Positions 8,255-18,162 of a stretch of 64,000 nucleotides of DNA are shown in pieces. The notes below the pieces were generated by a model. That model did no database searches. It was not told the DNA's origin and saw only the letters and a program-made list of their open reading frames with translations. The position numbers and the translations under genes are program-made. Origin of the DNA: a virus. The stretch's first letter is position 1. Every line of letters starts with the position of its first letter. The stretch is from IMG/VR virus record IMGVR_UViG_3300009034_000013, positions 1 through 64,000 of that record. The stretch is one strand, 5' to 3'.

Positions 8255-10099
8255 ATGCCCTTTCCAAATTTTCACAGTGCACGAATTAAAAATCCGGGTT
8301 TGTTTACTCGGATAAGAGTTTTACAAACTCTACCAAATGGTATAATGATATATGGAGGACCATTAAAGACTGATCCTGAAGGATCTGGAAAAGCCCAAGC
8401 ATATAGATTCCCAATAGATAAATTCACAGTAGCAGAAGCAAAAGAATGGTTAAGAGAACATAATATAAGATATATTATGTTTGAAAAAGCAACAGGAGTT
8501 CAAGCTTTTAGTGCGTCTATAAAAGTTAATCCTGTAGGTTTGAGAAATGCAAAAAATTTAATTAGTCGAGGTAAAATAAATAATACAGCAAGTTGGGAAT
8601 TTACGGCTGCCGATGGCAATAAGATTTTAGGAAATGATAATTGGAATAATTATTCGAAATGGCATCTTGCTATAGACACATCAAAAAATGAAGAGACAAA
8701 AGCTTATTATAAATTTCCTTTTGGAAAGAATGGAGAATTATATCGTAGTGCATTAAGAGCGATAAGAGTTAGAGCAGGACAACAAAGACAGGCTAACATA
8801 TCAAATGCGGCTGGAAAATTATTTGATCAATTAAAAGAAAAAGTAGAAGCTTTTGGAACAAATATAAGTTTATTAAGTCAAATATTATCTTTCGATCAAA
8901 GTGAAATAATTTCTCATATCCCAAAAAAGATTTTAGCTAAAATTAAAGAAAAAAATTCTCATCCATTTTTTACTATGTATTCTATTTGTCATGAAGGAGT
9001 AAGTGAGCCGATTGTTGTAGGCGAAGGTTCTAAGAAGATAAGTTGGCCAAGAAAGGCAATAGAATCTATTAAGAATATAATTACAAGAGGTATAAAATTA
9101 TTCAAAGGACATAACGCTGACGGTAAACATGCTGGTAGAAGAGTAATAGGAAAAGTTATTCATAGTTTTGAAGAAGAAATAGATGGAATATTACATCATC
9201 TTATAATTGCATATCATAAACCGGATACTATTGAAGAAGTAAAGAAATTTGATGTATGTAGTCAAGAAGCTTTTTGGAACATAATAAATGTAGCGGGTAA
9301 TTTTGTCGCAGACACAATTGACAAATTAACTGGTATAGCATTAGAGAATTCAAAGAATAAAATTCCAGCATTTGCAGGAGCAAAAAGATTGGGATATATA
9401 CAAGCATTCAACCTGTCTGGAAAAGACAGTAATAATTCATCTGGAAAAGATGAAAAAAATATACAAGGAGAAAAGAATATGCCAAAAGATAATAATCAAA
9501 CAGTTGATCAAAATTTTAATCCCGAAGGAAATTTAGATAATGATTTTAATCAACCAAATCAGAATCAACAAACAACTAAAATCCAACAACAAGTTAAAAA
9601 CAAAGAAATTAAAGATAAAGTTTGGACATATAGCGAATTAAGAGCAGAGATAAAAAGACTTGGTGTTTACCCATCTCAAATTTTTGAGATGGAAGATATT
9701 AAAAGAGACAGAGAATTTGTTCCTATTTTTAATGAGATTGAAATATTAAAAGAAGATAAAAAGAAAATGGAAGCAAAAGTAAATGAACTTAATAGAACAG
9801 CCGCTCTCTCAACTGCTCCTAATAGAATTGATGGAATTATATCAGAGAATAATGTTCCTTCCAAAGTAGCTGTTTTTATCAAAAAGCGATTTGATAAAAA
9901 TAAAGATTCTATTCCAGATTTGTCAGATAAAGGAATAAAAGATTTTGTAGAACAACAAACTGGATTATTCCAAGATTTAGCATCAGAAGTTTATCCAGAA
10001 TTTGATATGAAAACAGTTGATTCTGATAAAAATGCAGAACCGGAAGATATGACAAAAGTAGAAAATAACGAATTGTTAGACGAAGACCTCGATATTTAA
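8255..10099 (+). CDS. head maturation protease fused to scaffold domain
   Basis: 614 aa. The N-terminus has FHSARIKNPGLF and RFPIDKFTVAEAKEWL (about residues 51-66), a domain found in phage head proteases. A middle domain (about 240-375) with SWPRKAIES, GHNADGKHAGRRVIGKV, VCSQEAFW and AFAGAKRLG is the likely protease; the histidines at GHNADGKH are catalytic candidates. The C-terminal third is Gln/Asn-rich, then a coiled coil, typical of scaffolds. It would shape the prohead and then cleave itself and other head proteins. Confidence 0.75.
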   Translation: MPFPNFHSARIKNPGLFTRIRVLQTLPNGIMIYGGPLKTDPEGSGKAQAYRFPIDKFTVAEAKEWLREHNIRYIMFEKATGVQAFSASIKVNPVGLRNAKNLISRGKINNTASWEFTAADGNKILGNDNWNNYSKWHLAIDTSKNEETKAYYKFPFGKNGELYRSALRAIRVRAGQQRQANISNAAGKLFDQLKEKVEAFGTNISLLSQILSFDQSEIISHIPKKILAKIKEKNSHPFFTMYSICHEGVSEPIVVGEGSKKISWPRKAIESIKNIITRGIKLFKGHNADGKHAGRRVIGKVIHSFEEEIDGILHHLIIAYHKPDTIEEVKKFDVCSQEAFWNIINVAGNFVADTIDKLTGIALENSKNKIPAFAGAKRLGYIQAFNLSGKDSNNSSGKDEKNIQGEKNMPKDNNQTVDQNFNPEGNLDNDFNQPNQNQQTTKIQQQVKNKEIKDKVWTYSELRAEIKRLGVYPSQIFEMEDIKRDREFVPIFNEIEILKEDKKKMEAKVNELNRTAALSTAPNRIDGIISENNVPSKVAVFIKKRFDKNKDSIPDLSDKGIKDFVEQQTGLFQDLASEVYPEFDMKTVDSDKNAEPEDMTKVENNELLDEDLDI

Positions 10100-10111
10100 G
10101 GAGAAAACTTT

Positions 10112-10546
10112 ATGTTTTATTTAGCAAATTGCCAGGCTGTTAGTCACAGAGAGTTATGGGATATTATACCCGCAGCAGTTGTGGTAAAAGGACAAGCAGC
10201 TTTAGTTCAAGATGTTTTTGGGTTTTATTTCAAAGCAACTGAACTCGCTGTTGCTGGTGAAGAGATTGCTCATGTTTATTGGGCTGACCAAGTATGGGCA
10301 GATAAAGAACAAGGTTCAGGAGAAGCAATTCTTGCTGGACAGGAGGTGTATTATAATTTAAGTACACCTGAAGTTGGTTTAGGATTGGTAACTGCTAATC
10401 CTGTTGGAACTATAGGAACAGAATATTATTTCTGTGGTATTGCAAAAAGAAATGCAGCCGCAACTGATACACGTGTTCTTATTGAATTTATTGGTGACGA
10501 ATATAATCATGGTGACCGAGATGATGGTCATGCTGATGGCGCATAA
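10112..10546 (+). CDS. capsid cement/decoration protein (DUF2190-like)
   Basis: 144 aa directly before the major capsid gene, with AAGGAG upstream. It is beta-rich and small-residue-rich, with GQAALVQDVFGFY, GEEIAHVYWAD, GQEVYYN and FCGIAKRNAAATDTRVLIEF. This matches the beta-tulip-like DUF2190 capsid cement proteins that stabilise the expanded shell. Confidence 0.7.
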   Translation: MFYLANCQAVSHRELWDIIPAAVVVKGQAALVQDVFGFYFKATELAVAGEEIAHVYWADQVWADKEQGSGEAILAGQEVYYNLSTPEVGLGLVTANPVGTIGTEYYFCGIAKRNAAATDTRVLIEFIGDEYNHGDRDDGHADGA

Positions 10547-10564
10547 AAGAGAGGAGGGAATAAA

Positions 10565-11584
10565 ATGCCAAGAGGAATAATTTGTAAAGATGATAATAAA
10601 TTTTTTGAGACGCTTATAAAAGGTATTGAAAATAAAGATGAATCTGCTATGAATAAATGTATCATGGCACTTAAAGCTTATGTTAATGAACCTACTATTA
10701 TATTAGAAAAACAAAAAAAGCAAATCCATGCTGTAGGAGTAAGTGTTAGTTCTGATTTTCCACTTATAACTAAAGATAGTTTTAATGTTACTGTTCAGTC
10801 TCAAAATTTTGATATGGGTTATGAAAAAGTTTTCAGATTAGTTCCATTAGGAACTAATCAGGATGCTTGGGAAATCTACGATGTCGCAAACTCTCTTACT
10901 TTTGTGAGAGTTGAAGAAGGACAAAGAATTGATGTAGCCGGACATACTGGAAGTAAAGTGACCGCCTATGTAGATTATTATGGTGGGGCACTTGGATGGA
11001 CGGATAAAATGATTCGGTATAGAAAAGTACCTGCTATGTTAGATCTTGCTGAAACATTTAGGAATCGATTTTGGACAAATAAAGCTAATAATTTTTATGC
11101 TTTATTAGCTGCTGCTGGTGCACTTAATGTCACAGCATATCAAGGAGTAGCTGCTGATGGTCAATTACAGAGAGACATCCAGACCATCAATCAGGCTGCT
11201 TATAATTTAACTAATCGATGTAGAAATAAAGGTTACGGAGATACTGCTAATGCAAGATTAGTAATGTATTTTAATCCTGTTGATAAAAACAGAATTCTTG
11301 CTGCTTTTCAGGTTACATCTTCTGCTCTTGCAACTGCTGGACGCACAGGTGATACTGTTAATTATATGATTGAATTGGTTCCGACTTTCAATACTTTTAT
11401 TACTGCTGGAAGTCCTCTGCTTGTACTTCCTGGACAGAAATTACAGAGAGCTGAAGGAATGGCCCCAACTCCATATGGCCCTGAACTTGATATTCTTTCA
11501 CTTAATAGAGTGCAGGCTGTTTGGGCGATTTATGGTGGAATTGTTGCAGATACAGATCAGATAGAAACGGCAACGTTAGGATAA
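10565..11584 (+). CDS. major capsid protein
   Basis: 339 aa with the strongest site in the region (GAGGAGG). Its position after the protease and cement genes, its HK97-type size and stretches such as TDKMIRYRKVPAMLDLAETF and RLVMYFNPVDKNRIL support a shell protein. Base use is less AT-rich than in most neighbours, as expected for a highly expressed gene. A hairpin follows 9 nt after the stop. Confidence 0.8.
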   Translation: MPRGIICKDDNKFFETLIKGIENKDESAMNKCIMALKAYVNEPTIILEKQKKQIHAVGVSVSSDFPLITKDSFNVTVQSQNFDMGYEKVFRLVPLGTNQDAWEIYDVANSLTFVRVEEGQRIDVAGHTGSKVTAYVDYYGGALGWTDKMIRYRKVPAMLDLAETFRNRFWTNKANNFYALLAAAGALNVTAYQGVAADGQLQRDIQTINQAAYNLTNRCRNKGYGDTANARLVMYFNPVDKNRILAAFQVTSSALATAGRTGDTVNYMIELVPTFNTFITAGSPLLVLPGQKLQRAEGMAPTPYGPELDILSLNRVQAVWAIYGGIVADTDQIETATLG

Positions 11585-11592
11585 ATAATTTT

Positions 11593-11620
11593 ATCAGGTA
11601 TTCTAAATAGGATACCTGAT
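11593..11620 (+). terminator. hairpin after the major capsid gene
   Basis: ATCAGGTAT (11593-11601) pairs with ATACCTGAT (11612-11620), 9 bp with a 10-nt loop. There is no clean T-run, so it may be a weak terminator or an mRNA-stabilising or processing hairpin. The tail tube gene has the same layout. Confidence 0.55.
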
Positions 11621-11635
11621 TATTATGAGATTATT

Positions 11636-11815
11636 ATGGGTAAATATTTAATTGTAATTTATAACAACGGAACAAATAAATATTCAAATAAAATAATTGG
11701 AATTAGCAACTTTGAGTGTTTTTTAAAATATTTTTTGGAAGGAAAAGCATCAGATGAAATGATAACAAATATCATTAAATTAGATTTCGGTAATGGAAAT
11801 GGAGAAATGCCGTGA
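11636..11815 (+). CDS. hypothetical protein, 59 aa
   Basis: The ATG at 11636 gives a 59-aa protein with CFLKYFLEGKASDEM. Its stop overlaps the GTG of the next gene (GTGA). No Shine-Dalgarno site is obvious. Not recognised. Confidence 0.45.
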   Translation: MGKYLIVIYNNGTNKYSNKIIGISNFECFLKYFLEGKASDEMITNIIKLDFGNGNGEMP

Positions 11816-13959
11816 GCACAAGAATAGCAAAATGGGAATCTAATACTCAGTTTGATTATAGTGGCCCAACAAAATCTGATGTTGAAATAGTTGGAACTGG
11901 TGATTCTGCTTATATTGCGTTAAAAGCAAAAGCAAATAATTCTGATGATGTCCCTTTTACAACACCTGCAAATTACATATATGATGGATCGAAAATAGAG
12001 GTATCGGGGGGTGTAGCTAAATTAAAAGCAACGGCAGCAGGAGATCAAAATTATCCTTTTACAGTACCAGCTAACTATACATATGATGGAGGAAAAATAG
12101 AAGTAACTGGTGGGGTTGCTAAATTAATTGGAACTCCTTTATTGCCTTATGGCTGGTGGCATTTAAACGAATTAAGCGGATCTAATGTTTCAGATAGTTC
12201 GAATAATGGTAGAGATGGAACTACTCAAAATATGGAAGATGGTGATTGGGTTGCTGGAAAATTAAATAATTGTTTACAGTTTGATGGTACAAACGAATAT
12301 GTGGATTTGGGGGATATTGCTGATTTTGCAAGAACACAACCTTTTTCAGTAGAATGTTGGATAAAAACTACAACAGCCGCAACTCAAATGATCGTATGTA
12401 GACAGAATACGGATGCAGTAAAAAGAGGTTGGAGTTTGTATATAAGGGAAGCAGCTGGTAATTTTAGAGCAGCTCTTGTATTATCAAGTAATATATCAAC
12501 AAGCACCTATGTTGCGGTTGAAAATAATTCAACAGATGTAAATGATGGAAATTGGCATCATATTTTTGCTACATATGATGGTAGTGGATTGGCTTCTGGT
12601 ATAACTGTATATGTTGATAATAATAGTTCAAATGTTACTATTCTTGATGCGTTGGGAGCCAATTCAATCAATATAGCAGTAAATTTAAATATTGCTGCAA
12701 GAAATGGAGATTCAGCTTTTTCATTTAATGGACAAATAGATGAAGTGGTTATTTATGATAGTGAAGTACCTGCAATTGATGTTGCTTTTCGTTATAATGC
12801 CAGTGTCGGCACAGAAGATATGTGGCTTGGTTATTCAAAAACTGATCCAGATATAGTTAATAATTCTGGATATGCTTTTTCAGTAAATTTGGATATATTT
12901 ACTGAAACTGCAACTAAACCAACTAACACGGGAATAAAATATCAAATATCTTCTGATAATGGTGTTACATGGAAGTGGTGGAATGGGGCTGTTTGGGTTG
13001 CTATAACAGGAGGGCAAACGGATAGCTGGTATTATTCTAATGAATCTAATATCGCAAGTATCATTAATACAAATATTACTAGTTTAGCGGCAAGTGGAAC
13101 ATTTAAATTTAGGGCTTTTTTACATACAGACACAGGGATAATTACTCCACAGCTTAATAATATATATATTGCGGAATCTGCTTCATATCCTATTGGTAGT
13201 TTTCCTATAGAAATGAACTGGGATATAGACCCAGTTCTTATTTTTGAATGGCTTATAGTAACTGAAACTTCAACTAAACCAGCTAATACAGATATAAAAT
13301 ATCAGTATTCAGTAAATAGTGGAGTAAGTTATAATGGAAGTTGGCTAACAAAAGATGAATTACAAATAGCTATACAAGGAATAGCATCTCCAGATAAATT
13401 AAGATTAAAAATACAATTAAGTACTTCAAATGGTATTGTTACCCCTGAAATTGATAATATAAATATTACAAGTGATACTGGATATGAGACAAGTGGTTAT
13501 TATGAGAGTACAGCTTATCAACCAGAAAATAATACTAATGGAGTGTATTTGGATAGTATAACTTTTGATGTTGTTATTCTATCTGGAACTACAATTAAAA
13601 TAGAAGTTCGGAATATTAATAATACTTTAGAAGATGGATATGTTGAATATAATTCTGGTGATGATATTCAATTGTGTGGTGATATAATTCAATTTAAAGC
13701 AACTTTTACGACTACTGGTCGTTATACTTCACGGCTTAATTATGTGTATATTGTTTTTCATACTTTGATTGGTGTAATGAGATCTATAGATGAAAATTCA
13801 GAATTTATAAAAGATATAGAAGGTGGGAAATGGGAAATAATTAATAATCAGATGATATTTTATAAATCTGATAATACCACTGAAGTAGCAAGATTTAATC
13901 TTTTTGACAAAAATGGAAATCCGTCTGAAATAGATTTGTATAAAAGAGAGCGTGTATGA
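11812..13959 (+). CDS. LamG/concanavalin-like surface decoration protein
   Basis: 715 aa, GTG start. Near the N-terminus are two copies of a ~35-aa repeat (PFTTPANYIYDGSKIEVSGG; PFTVPANYTYDGGKIEVTGG). Then comes a LamG/jelly-roll lectin domain (about 115-335) with the signature YVDLGDIADF, FSVECWIKT, NWHHIFATYDG and FNGQIDEVVIYD. Two more beta modules share a T(E)T-x-TKP-x-NT pattern. Such proteins bind carbohydrate and decorate heads or tails. It lies between capsid and connector genes, so a head fibre is most likely. Confidence 0.75.
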   Translation: MSTRIAKWESNTQFDYSGPTKSDVEIVGTGDSAYIALKAKANNSDDVPFTTPANYIYDGSKIEVSGGVAKLKATAAGDQNYPFTVPANYTYDGGKIEVTGGVAKLIGTPLLPYGWWHLNELSGSNVSDSSNNGRDGTTQNMEDGDWVAGKLNNCLQFDGTNEYVDLGDIADFARTQPFSVECWIKTTTAATQMIVCRQNTDAVKRGWSLYIREAAGNFRAALVLSSNISTSTYVAVENNSTDVNDGNWHHIFATYDGSGLASGITVYVDNNSSNVTILDALGANSINIAVNLNIAARNGDSAFSFNGQIDEVVIYDSEVPAIDVAFRYNASVGTEDMWLGYSKTDPDIVNNSGYAFSVNLDIFTETATKPTNTGIKYQISSDNGVTWKWWNGAVWVAITGGQTDSWYYSNESNIASIINTNITSLAASGTFKFRAFLHTDTGIITPQLNNIYIAESASYPIGSFPIEMNWDIDPVLIFEWLIVTETSTKPANTDIKYQYSVNSGVSYNGSWLTKDELQIAIQGIASPDKLRLKIQLSTSNGIVTPEIDNINITSDTGYETSGYYESTAYQPENNTNGVYLDSITFDVVILSGTTIKIEVRNINNTLEDGYVEYNSGDDIQLCGDIIQFKATFTTTGRYTSRLNYVYIVFHTLIGVMRSIDENSEFIKDIEGGKWEIINNQMIFYKSDNTTEVARFNLFDKNGNPSEIDLYKRERV

Positions 13960-14366
13960 TAATAACAAGAGGATATGGAATAAATAGTTTAATTATTACT
14001 CGTGGTTATGGTATTTTTATTTCTGCTACTGGTATTGTTACAATAATAGTAAATAGCAATGAAAGTGAGATAGAAGCTGAAGGAAATAGTAGTGAAGTTT
14101 CTCCGAGTAGTTCTAAACCTGATATTAATATTTCTGGAAAGAAAAACGATATCAGTGCTTTTGGAAAGGAAAGCACAATAAATTTAAATGGATATAAATC
14201 TGATGTTGATGTTTCTGGAAAGAAAAGTATAATTAGCACTGAAAGCAAAAAACCAGAAATGAACGTTGGTAATAAAAAATCTATTGCAAAAAATAGTGGT
14301 AAGAAAACTGGAATCAATTTTACAGGAAGAAAAACTAATGCGAGTTTTAGTGGGAAAGGGAGTTAA
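13956..14366 (+). CDS. repeat protein with ITRGYG and SGKK repeats
   Basis: 136 aa, ATGA overlap with the previous gene. It starts with IITRGYGI twice, then a Val/Ile stretch, then about seven repeats of ~11-12 aa around GKK-x-x-I/V (ISGKKNDI, VSGKKSII, NSGKKTGI). This could form a beta-solenoid or fibrous tail. Role unknown; context suggests a virion decoration. Confidence 0.6.
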   Translation: MIITRGYGINSLIITRGYGIFISATGIVTIIVNSNESEIEAEGNSSEVSPSSSKPDINISGKKNDISAFGKESTINLNGYKSDVDVSGKKSIISTESKKPEMNVGNKKSIAKNSGKKTGINFTGRKTNASFSGKGS

Positions 14367-14368
14367 AT

Positions 14369-15142
14369 ATGCCAGTAGAATTAACAACTGATGGAACAGA
14401 AGAAAGTACATATGTAGTAACCGCCTCCTTTACAGATGAAGATGATAATTCAGTTATTCCTAATAACATAAATTGGTGGTTATATGATTCCTCAAGAAAT
14501 ATTGTAAACGGTAGAAGTAATGTTCCAATAATTATACCAGCAGCTTCAGTAAACATATTATTGCAAGGAGATGATTTGGCCATTATTGGTACAGATAACA
14601 GAAGAGTAATGAGGATTGAATATGATTATGATTCCTTATTAGGATTTGGATTACCGGGAAAAGCTGAAATTGAATTTGATATAACTAATCTTGAAACATA
14701 TGTAGGAGCATTAGAGACTTTATTAACATTAACAGTAAATACAAATACATGGGCAACATTAGCAGAGGCAAATTCTTATATGGAATCTATTTGGAGTGGA
14801 GAAGTTTGGATAGCATTAGCAATAGAAAATAGAAAGAAGTTATTGATACATGCATACAGATGGATTAATAGGTTATCAAATTATTCAATAAGTTCGGTTA
14901 CAAATAAATTGAAATATGCTCAAATAGAATTAGCTTGGTATATTTATGAAAATTCTGATACCCATAAAAAGCATGAAGCATTAGAAGCTCAGGGAGTTAC
15001 TGAATTTAGATTAAGTAAATTTTATGAAAAATTGAGTAAGGTGGGATTGCCACAAGTGGTAAAAGATTTACTTGATGATTATGATGTTGGAAGTGGGGGA
15101 TATGTTCCATTACTTGAAAGAGAAGTTGATGATAATGAATAA
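14369..15142 (+). CDS. head-tail adaptor (DnaT-like domain) with N-terminal Ig-like domain
   Basis: 257 aa. The N-terminal ~105 residues are beta-rich (TASFTDEDDNSVIPNNINWW) and look like an Ig-like or carbohydrate-binding module. The C-terminal half, with WATLAEANSYMESIWSG, LLIHAYRWINRL and KLKYAQIELAWYIYEN, matches the all-helical head-completion adaptor family that databases label DnaT-like. It would sit under the portal. Confidence 0.7.
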   Translation: MPVELTTDGTEESTYVVTASFTDEDDNSVIPNNINWWLYDSSRNIVNGRSNVPIIIPAASVNILLQGDDLAIIGTDNRRVMRIEYDYDSLLGFGLPGKAEIEFDITNLETYVGALETLLTLTVNTNTWATLAEANSYMESIWSGEVWIALAIENRKKLLIHAYRWINRLSNYSISSVTNKLKYAQIELAWYIYENSDTHKKHEALEAQGVTEFRLSKFYEKLSKVGLPQVVKDLLDDYDVGSGGYVPLLEREVDDNE

Positions 15143-16076
15143 AAGACAATTTCTATCAGAAATAATTAGAATAAGAAATTCACTTCAGGAAAATATATCA
15201 ATTGCATTATCTTCTAATAGTATATCCAATTCATATTGGGCAAGAAAAAGAAAAAGAATAAATCGTTTATATGATGAATTAGAATTTGCTTGGACTGAAT
15301 ATTTAAATAATTCTAAAAAAATATTTGAAGATGAAAGATGGAAACAAATTACAATAGCAAGAAAAGAGAAATCCCAACTTAAAAAAATTCCATTTAGCAA
15401 AGAAATAGAGTTAGAAATTGTTCGTAATTTTTCTAATAATTTTATAGAAGATTTTGATATTGTAATTGAAGATAGTATAAAACCACATTTAGTATTGATG
15501 AGATTAATTGAAGCTGATAATAAAATGGGGAAAATAAGGGAGATAGAAGCTTTTTTTGAAGAAGATGAAATTGAACAATTGATAAGAGAGGCAGAAGATT
15601 ATCCAACAGTCAGAAAAGAAATAATAAGTAAGTTGGCAGTTCAATCAAAAGATGGAAAATTTATTACTACTATTACAAGAACAGGTAAAGCTATAAATCG
15701 TAATATCAAGAAATATGCTGAAATGTTATTAAGAACAACGACAAGAGAATTACAAACTCAAGGGACATTATATGCAGCAGAGGAAGTTGGTTCAGATTTA
15801 ATCCAAGTAAGTAGTCATAATACAACATGTCCAATTTGTGTTGAGTATGAGGGAAAAATATATAGTAGAAGTGGAACAAGTCAAATATTTCCTCCATTAG
15901 AAGAAACACCTCCTTATCATCCTTATTGTTTGCACAGTATAACAGTTACATTTATAGAATCATTATATAGAGAGGGAATTGATCAATATATAGATTTTTC
16001 ACAAGGAAGATCTAAACAACACCCAACTATTAAAGATTGGATACCAATTGAAGAAAGGAATATAAGAGCCGCATGA
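15135..16076 (+). CDS. MuF-type minor head protein
   Basis: 313 aa from the ATG at 15135; an upstream in-frame ATG at 15072 would overlap the previous gene by 70 nt. A long helical N-terminal half is followed by TTTRELQTQGTLYAAEE and a C-terminal zinc-like part HNTTCPICVEYEGKIYS...YHPYCLHSITVTF, the standard MuF/minor capsid signature. The protein is usually a few copies per head near the portal, sometimes ejected with DNA. It overlaps the glycan cassette by 4 nt. Confidence 0.8.
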   Translation: MNKRQFLSEIIRIRNSLQENISIALSSNSISNSYWARKRKRINRLYDELEFAWTEYLNNSKKIFEDERWKQITIARKEKSQLKKIPFSKEIELEIVRNFSNNFIEDFDIVIEDSIKPHLVLMRLIEADNKMGKIREIEAFFEEDEIEQLIREAEDYPTVRKEIISKLAVQSKDGKFITTITRTGKAINRNIKKYAEMLLRTTTRELQTQGTLYAAEEVGSDLIQVSSHNTTCPICVEYEGKIYSRSGTSQIFPPLEETPPYHPYCLHSITVTFIESLYREGIDQYIDFSQGRSKQHPTIKDWIPIEERNIRAA

Positions 16077-17899
16077 ACAAAGTAATATCCTTAAATGAAA
16101 TTAGAAAAGATGTAGATTTAAAAACAACAGAAACATCACTTGGGAGTAAATCATTACAAATACATAAGATTTTTGTGGAAGAAAAGAAAGAAGAAAATAA
16201 ATTTTATACGAAGGAGATATCTGTGGAAAAGAAGGAAGAAAGAAATAACAAAGTAATAAGAAGTAGAGATGTTGATAAAGTTTGGGATATATATATGAAT
16301 AATGGATGGATAGATGGAAAAGTTTACACTCCAGGACCGTTTGGAGGAATAAATAATTGTTGGAAAAACAAGCCATGTTTTGTGATAGGAAGTGGACCTG
16401 ATTTAAAAGTATTTATAGATCAAGTAGGATTTCAATTTTTAGAAGGGAAACATTCTATAGGAATAAATCATGTAATAGAAACTTGGGATAGATTTGAATG
16501 GTTTTTATTTCTTGATCGAAGATTTTTGAAAAAAACGACTTACGATTTATATAAATTTAAAGGAAAAATATTTGCTCAAAATAATACAGGTATTTCTGCC
16601 GATTTAAAAAATGTAGTAAGGTTTCAGTGCGGAACAAAAAAACCTACTATAGATATAAAAGATGGTTTATATTCAAATAAATTTTCAGGATTAGCAGCTC
16701 TTAATCTTGCTATTATAGCAGGAGCAAATCCTATTTTCTTAATTGGGTTTGGTATGGGGAAAGATGGCAATAAAAATTTATTTCATTTTAGAACAAAATA
16801 TCAAGGAGTAGGAACTCAACCAAAAGAACAATATGGAAAATATTTAAAAGTATATAATAATTTTAGACATTTTAAAAAATGGCATCCAGCTATAATTCAT
16901 GTGACAGAAGGACAGTCATTAGTAGATTTTAAGAAAATAAATTTTCAAACATTAAAAAGAAAATTTAATATCAGTAAGAGATTTGAAAAAAATGTAAATG
17001 TAAACAAAAATATAGCGCCAAGAATAGTTCATTTATCTTTTAGCAATAATGTAAATGTTCATGCAGATATAACAAGAGCTATTATAGATAAATGTTATGG
17101 GAATCATTATTTATATACTTTTAATGATATTCCAAATGCAGATTTATATATCACAGAGCATTTTATCAGTACAAGAAGATTTATAGATAATTTTCCTTAC
17201 AGACATAAAACAATTAATATTATCCACAGTATGAATTGTTTTCCTATTGGAAATTGGAAATGTAATGTGGCATTAACTCATGCATGGAAAACATTATTAA
17301 GTAAAAGAGGGGTACAAAATATTAGAGTTATTTATGGGGGAATAAATTTAAAACCATATAAAAATGTTAATAGAAATAAAGGAAGAAAAATATTCGGAAG
17401 AATTACAAGATGGAGTCCTGGAAAAATTCCTGATTGGTGGAATGGAATGATTACCGAGATTCTTGATGCAAATGAAAATGTAAGTTGTTTGATGTTTATT
17501 GATAATAGAAATAGAGCAAGAAAATTACTAAATCATAAAAGAATGATTTATGATTATAGTTGTAAAATAAATGATTTTAAAGGGAATTGGTTAAAAAAAT
17601 TGAATATATATGTCCATGCTAATGGGTATTTTAGAGAGACTATGAGTTTTGCAGCTATAGAAGCTATGGCTACTGGATTACCTATAATATATTTAAAAGA
17701 ACCTGCTTTAAGAGAAGTTGTTGGGGATAATGGAATTTGTGTTAATAATAAACAGGAATTGAAAACGACAATATTAAATTTATTATATGATAATGATATC
17801 TGTGAAAAATATAGTCAATTAAGTAAAGAAAGATCTAAATTTTTCGATATTAAAAAGACTATAAAGAAGTTTGATGAATTGATAAAGGAAATGGTATAA
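16073..17899 (+). CDS. DUF115-like domain fused to GT4-type glycosyltransferase
   Basis: 608 aa. After ~60 variable residues, a DUF115/MptE-like domain has CFVIGSGPDLKVFIDQ, GINHVIETWDRFEWFLFLD and FSGLAALNLAIIAGANPIFLIGFG (read in parts). DUF115 occurs in enzymes that add nonulosonic acids to flagellins. The C-terminal domain (about 320-608) is GT-B: FGRITRWSPGK, ANGYFRETMSFAAIEAMATG and PIIYLKEPALREVVGDNG, with the E-x7-E pattern of family GT4. It probably transfers activated sugars made by the genes that follow. It opens the surface-chemistry cassette. Confidence 0.75.
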   Translation: MNKVISLNEIRKDVDLKTTETSLGSKSLQIHKIFVEEKKEENKFYTKEISVEKKEERNNKVIRSRDVDKVWDIYMNNGWIDGKVYTPGPFGGINNCWKNKPCFVIGSGPDLKVFIDQVGFQFLEGKHSIGINHVIETWDRFEWFLFLDRRFLKKTTYDLYKFKGKIFAQNNTGISADLKNVVRFQCGTKKPTIDIKDGLYSNKFSGLAALNLAIIAGANPIFLIGFGMGKDGNKNLFHFRTKYQGVGTQPKEQYGKYLKVYNNFRHFKKWHPAIIHVTEGQSLVDFKKINFQTLKRKFNISKRFEKNVNVNKNIAPRIVHLSFSNNVNVHADITRAIIDKCYGNHYLYTFNDIPNADLYITEHFISTRRFIDNFPYRHKTINIIHSMNCFPIGNWKCNVALTHAWKTLLSKRGVQNIRVIYGGINLKPYKNVNRNKGRKIFGRITRWSPGKIPDWWNGMITEILDANENVSCLMFIDNRNRARKLLNHKRMIYDYSCKINDFKGNWLKKLNIYVHANGYFRETMSFAAIEAMATGLPIIYLKEPALREVVGDNGICVNNKQELKTTILNLLYDNDICEKYSQLSKERSKFFDIKKTIKKFDELIKEMV

Positions 17900-18162
17900 T
17901 GATATTTTTTGAGATTTTAAAAAAAGAATTAAATTATTGGAAAAAACAAAGATCTTTAGTTTTAGTTAAAGGCAGAAGAACGAATTTATCTAATAGATTT
18001 AGAAAAAATAGAATAAATAATTTAAATAAGGATGAATTACGTAATTATAATTATTGGGATGAAGAAGGACAATTAACAAGTGATGAAAGAAAAGAAATAC
18101 AAAATATTAAATATCCAAATATTTTTAATCTTATTGGAAACATTATGGGGAGAATAATATGA
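17899..18162 (+). CDS. hypothetical protein, 87 aa
   Basis: Overlaps the glycosyltransferase stop (ATAATGA) and the next ATG. Very basic in its first half (KGRRTNLSNRFRKNR), then acidic with WDEEGQLTSDERKEI. Not recognised; an accessory gene of the glycan cassette by position. Confidence 0.5.
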   Translation: MIFFEILKKELNYWKKQRSLVLVKGRRTNLSNRFRKNRINNLNKDELRNYNYWDEEGQLTSDERKEIQNIKYPNIFNLIGNIMGRII

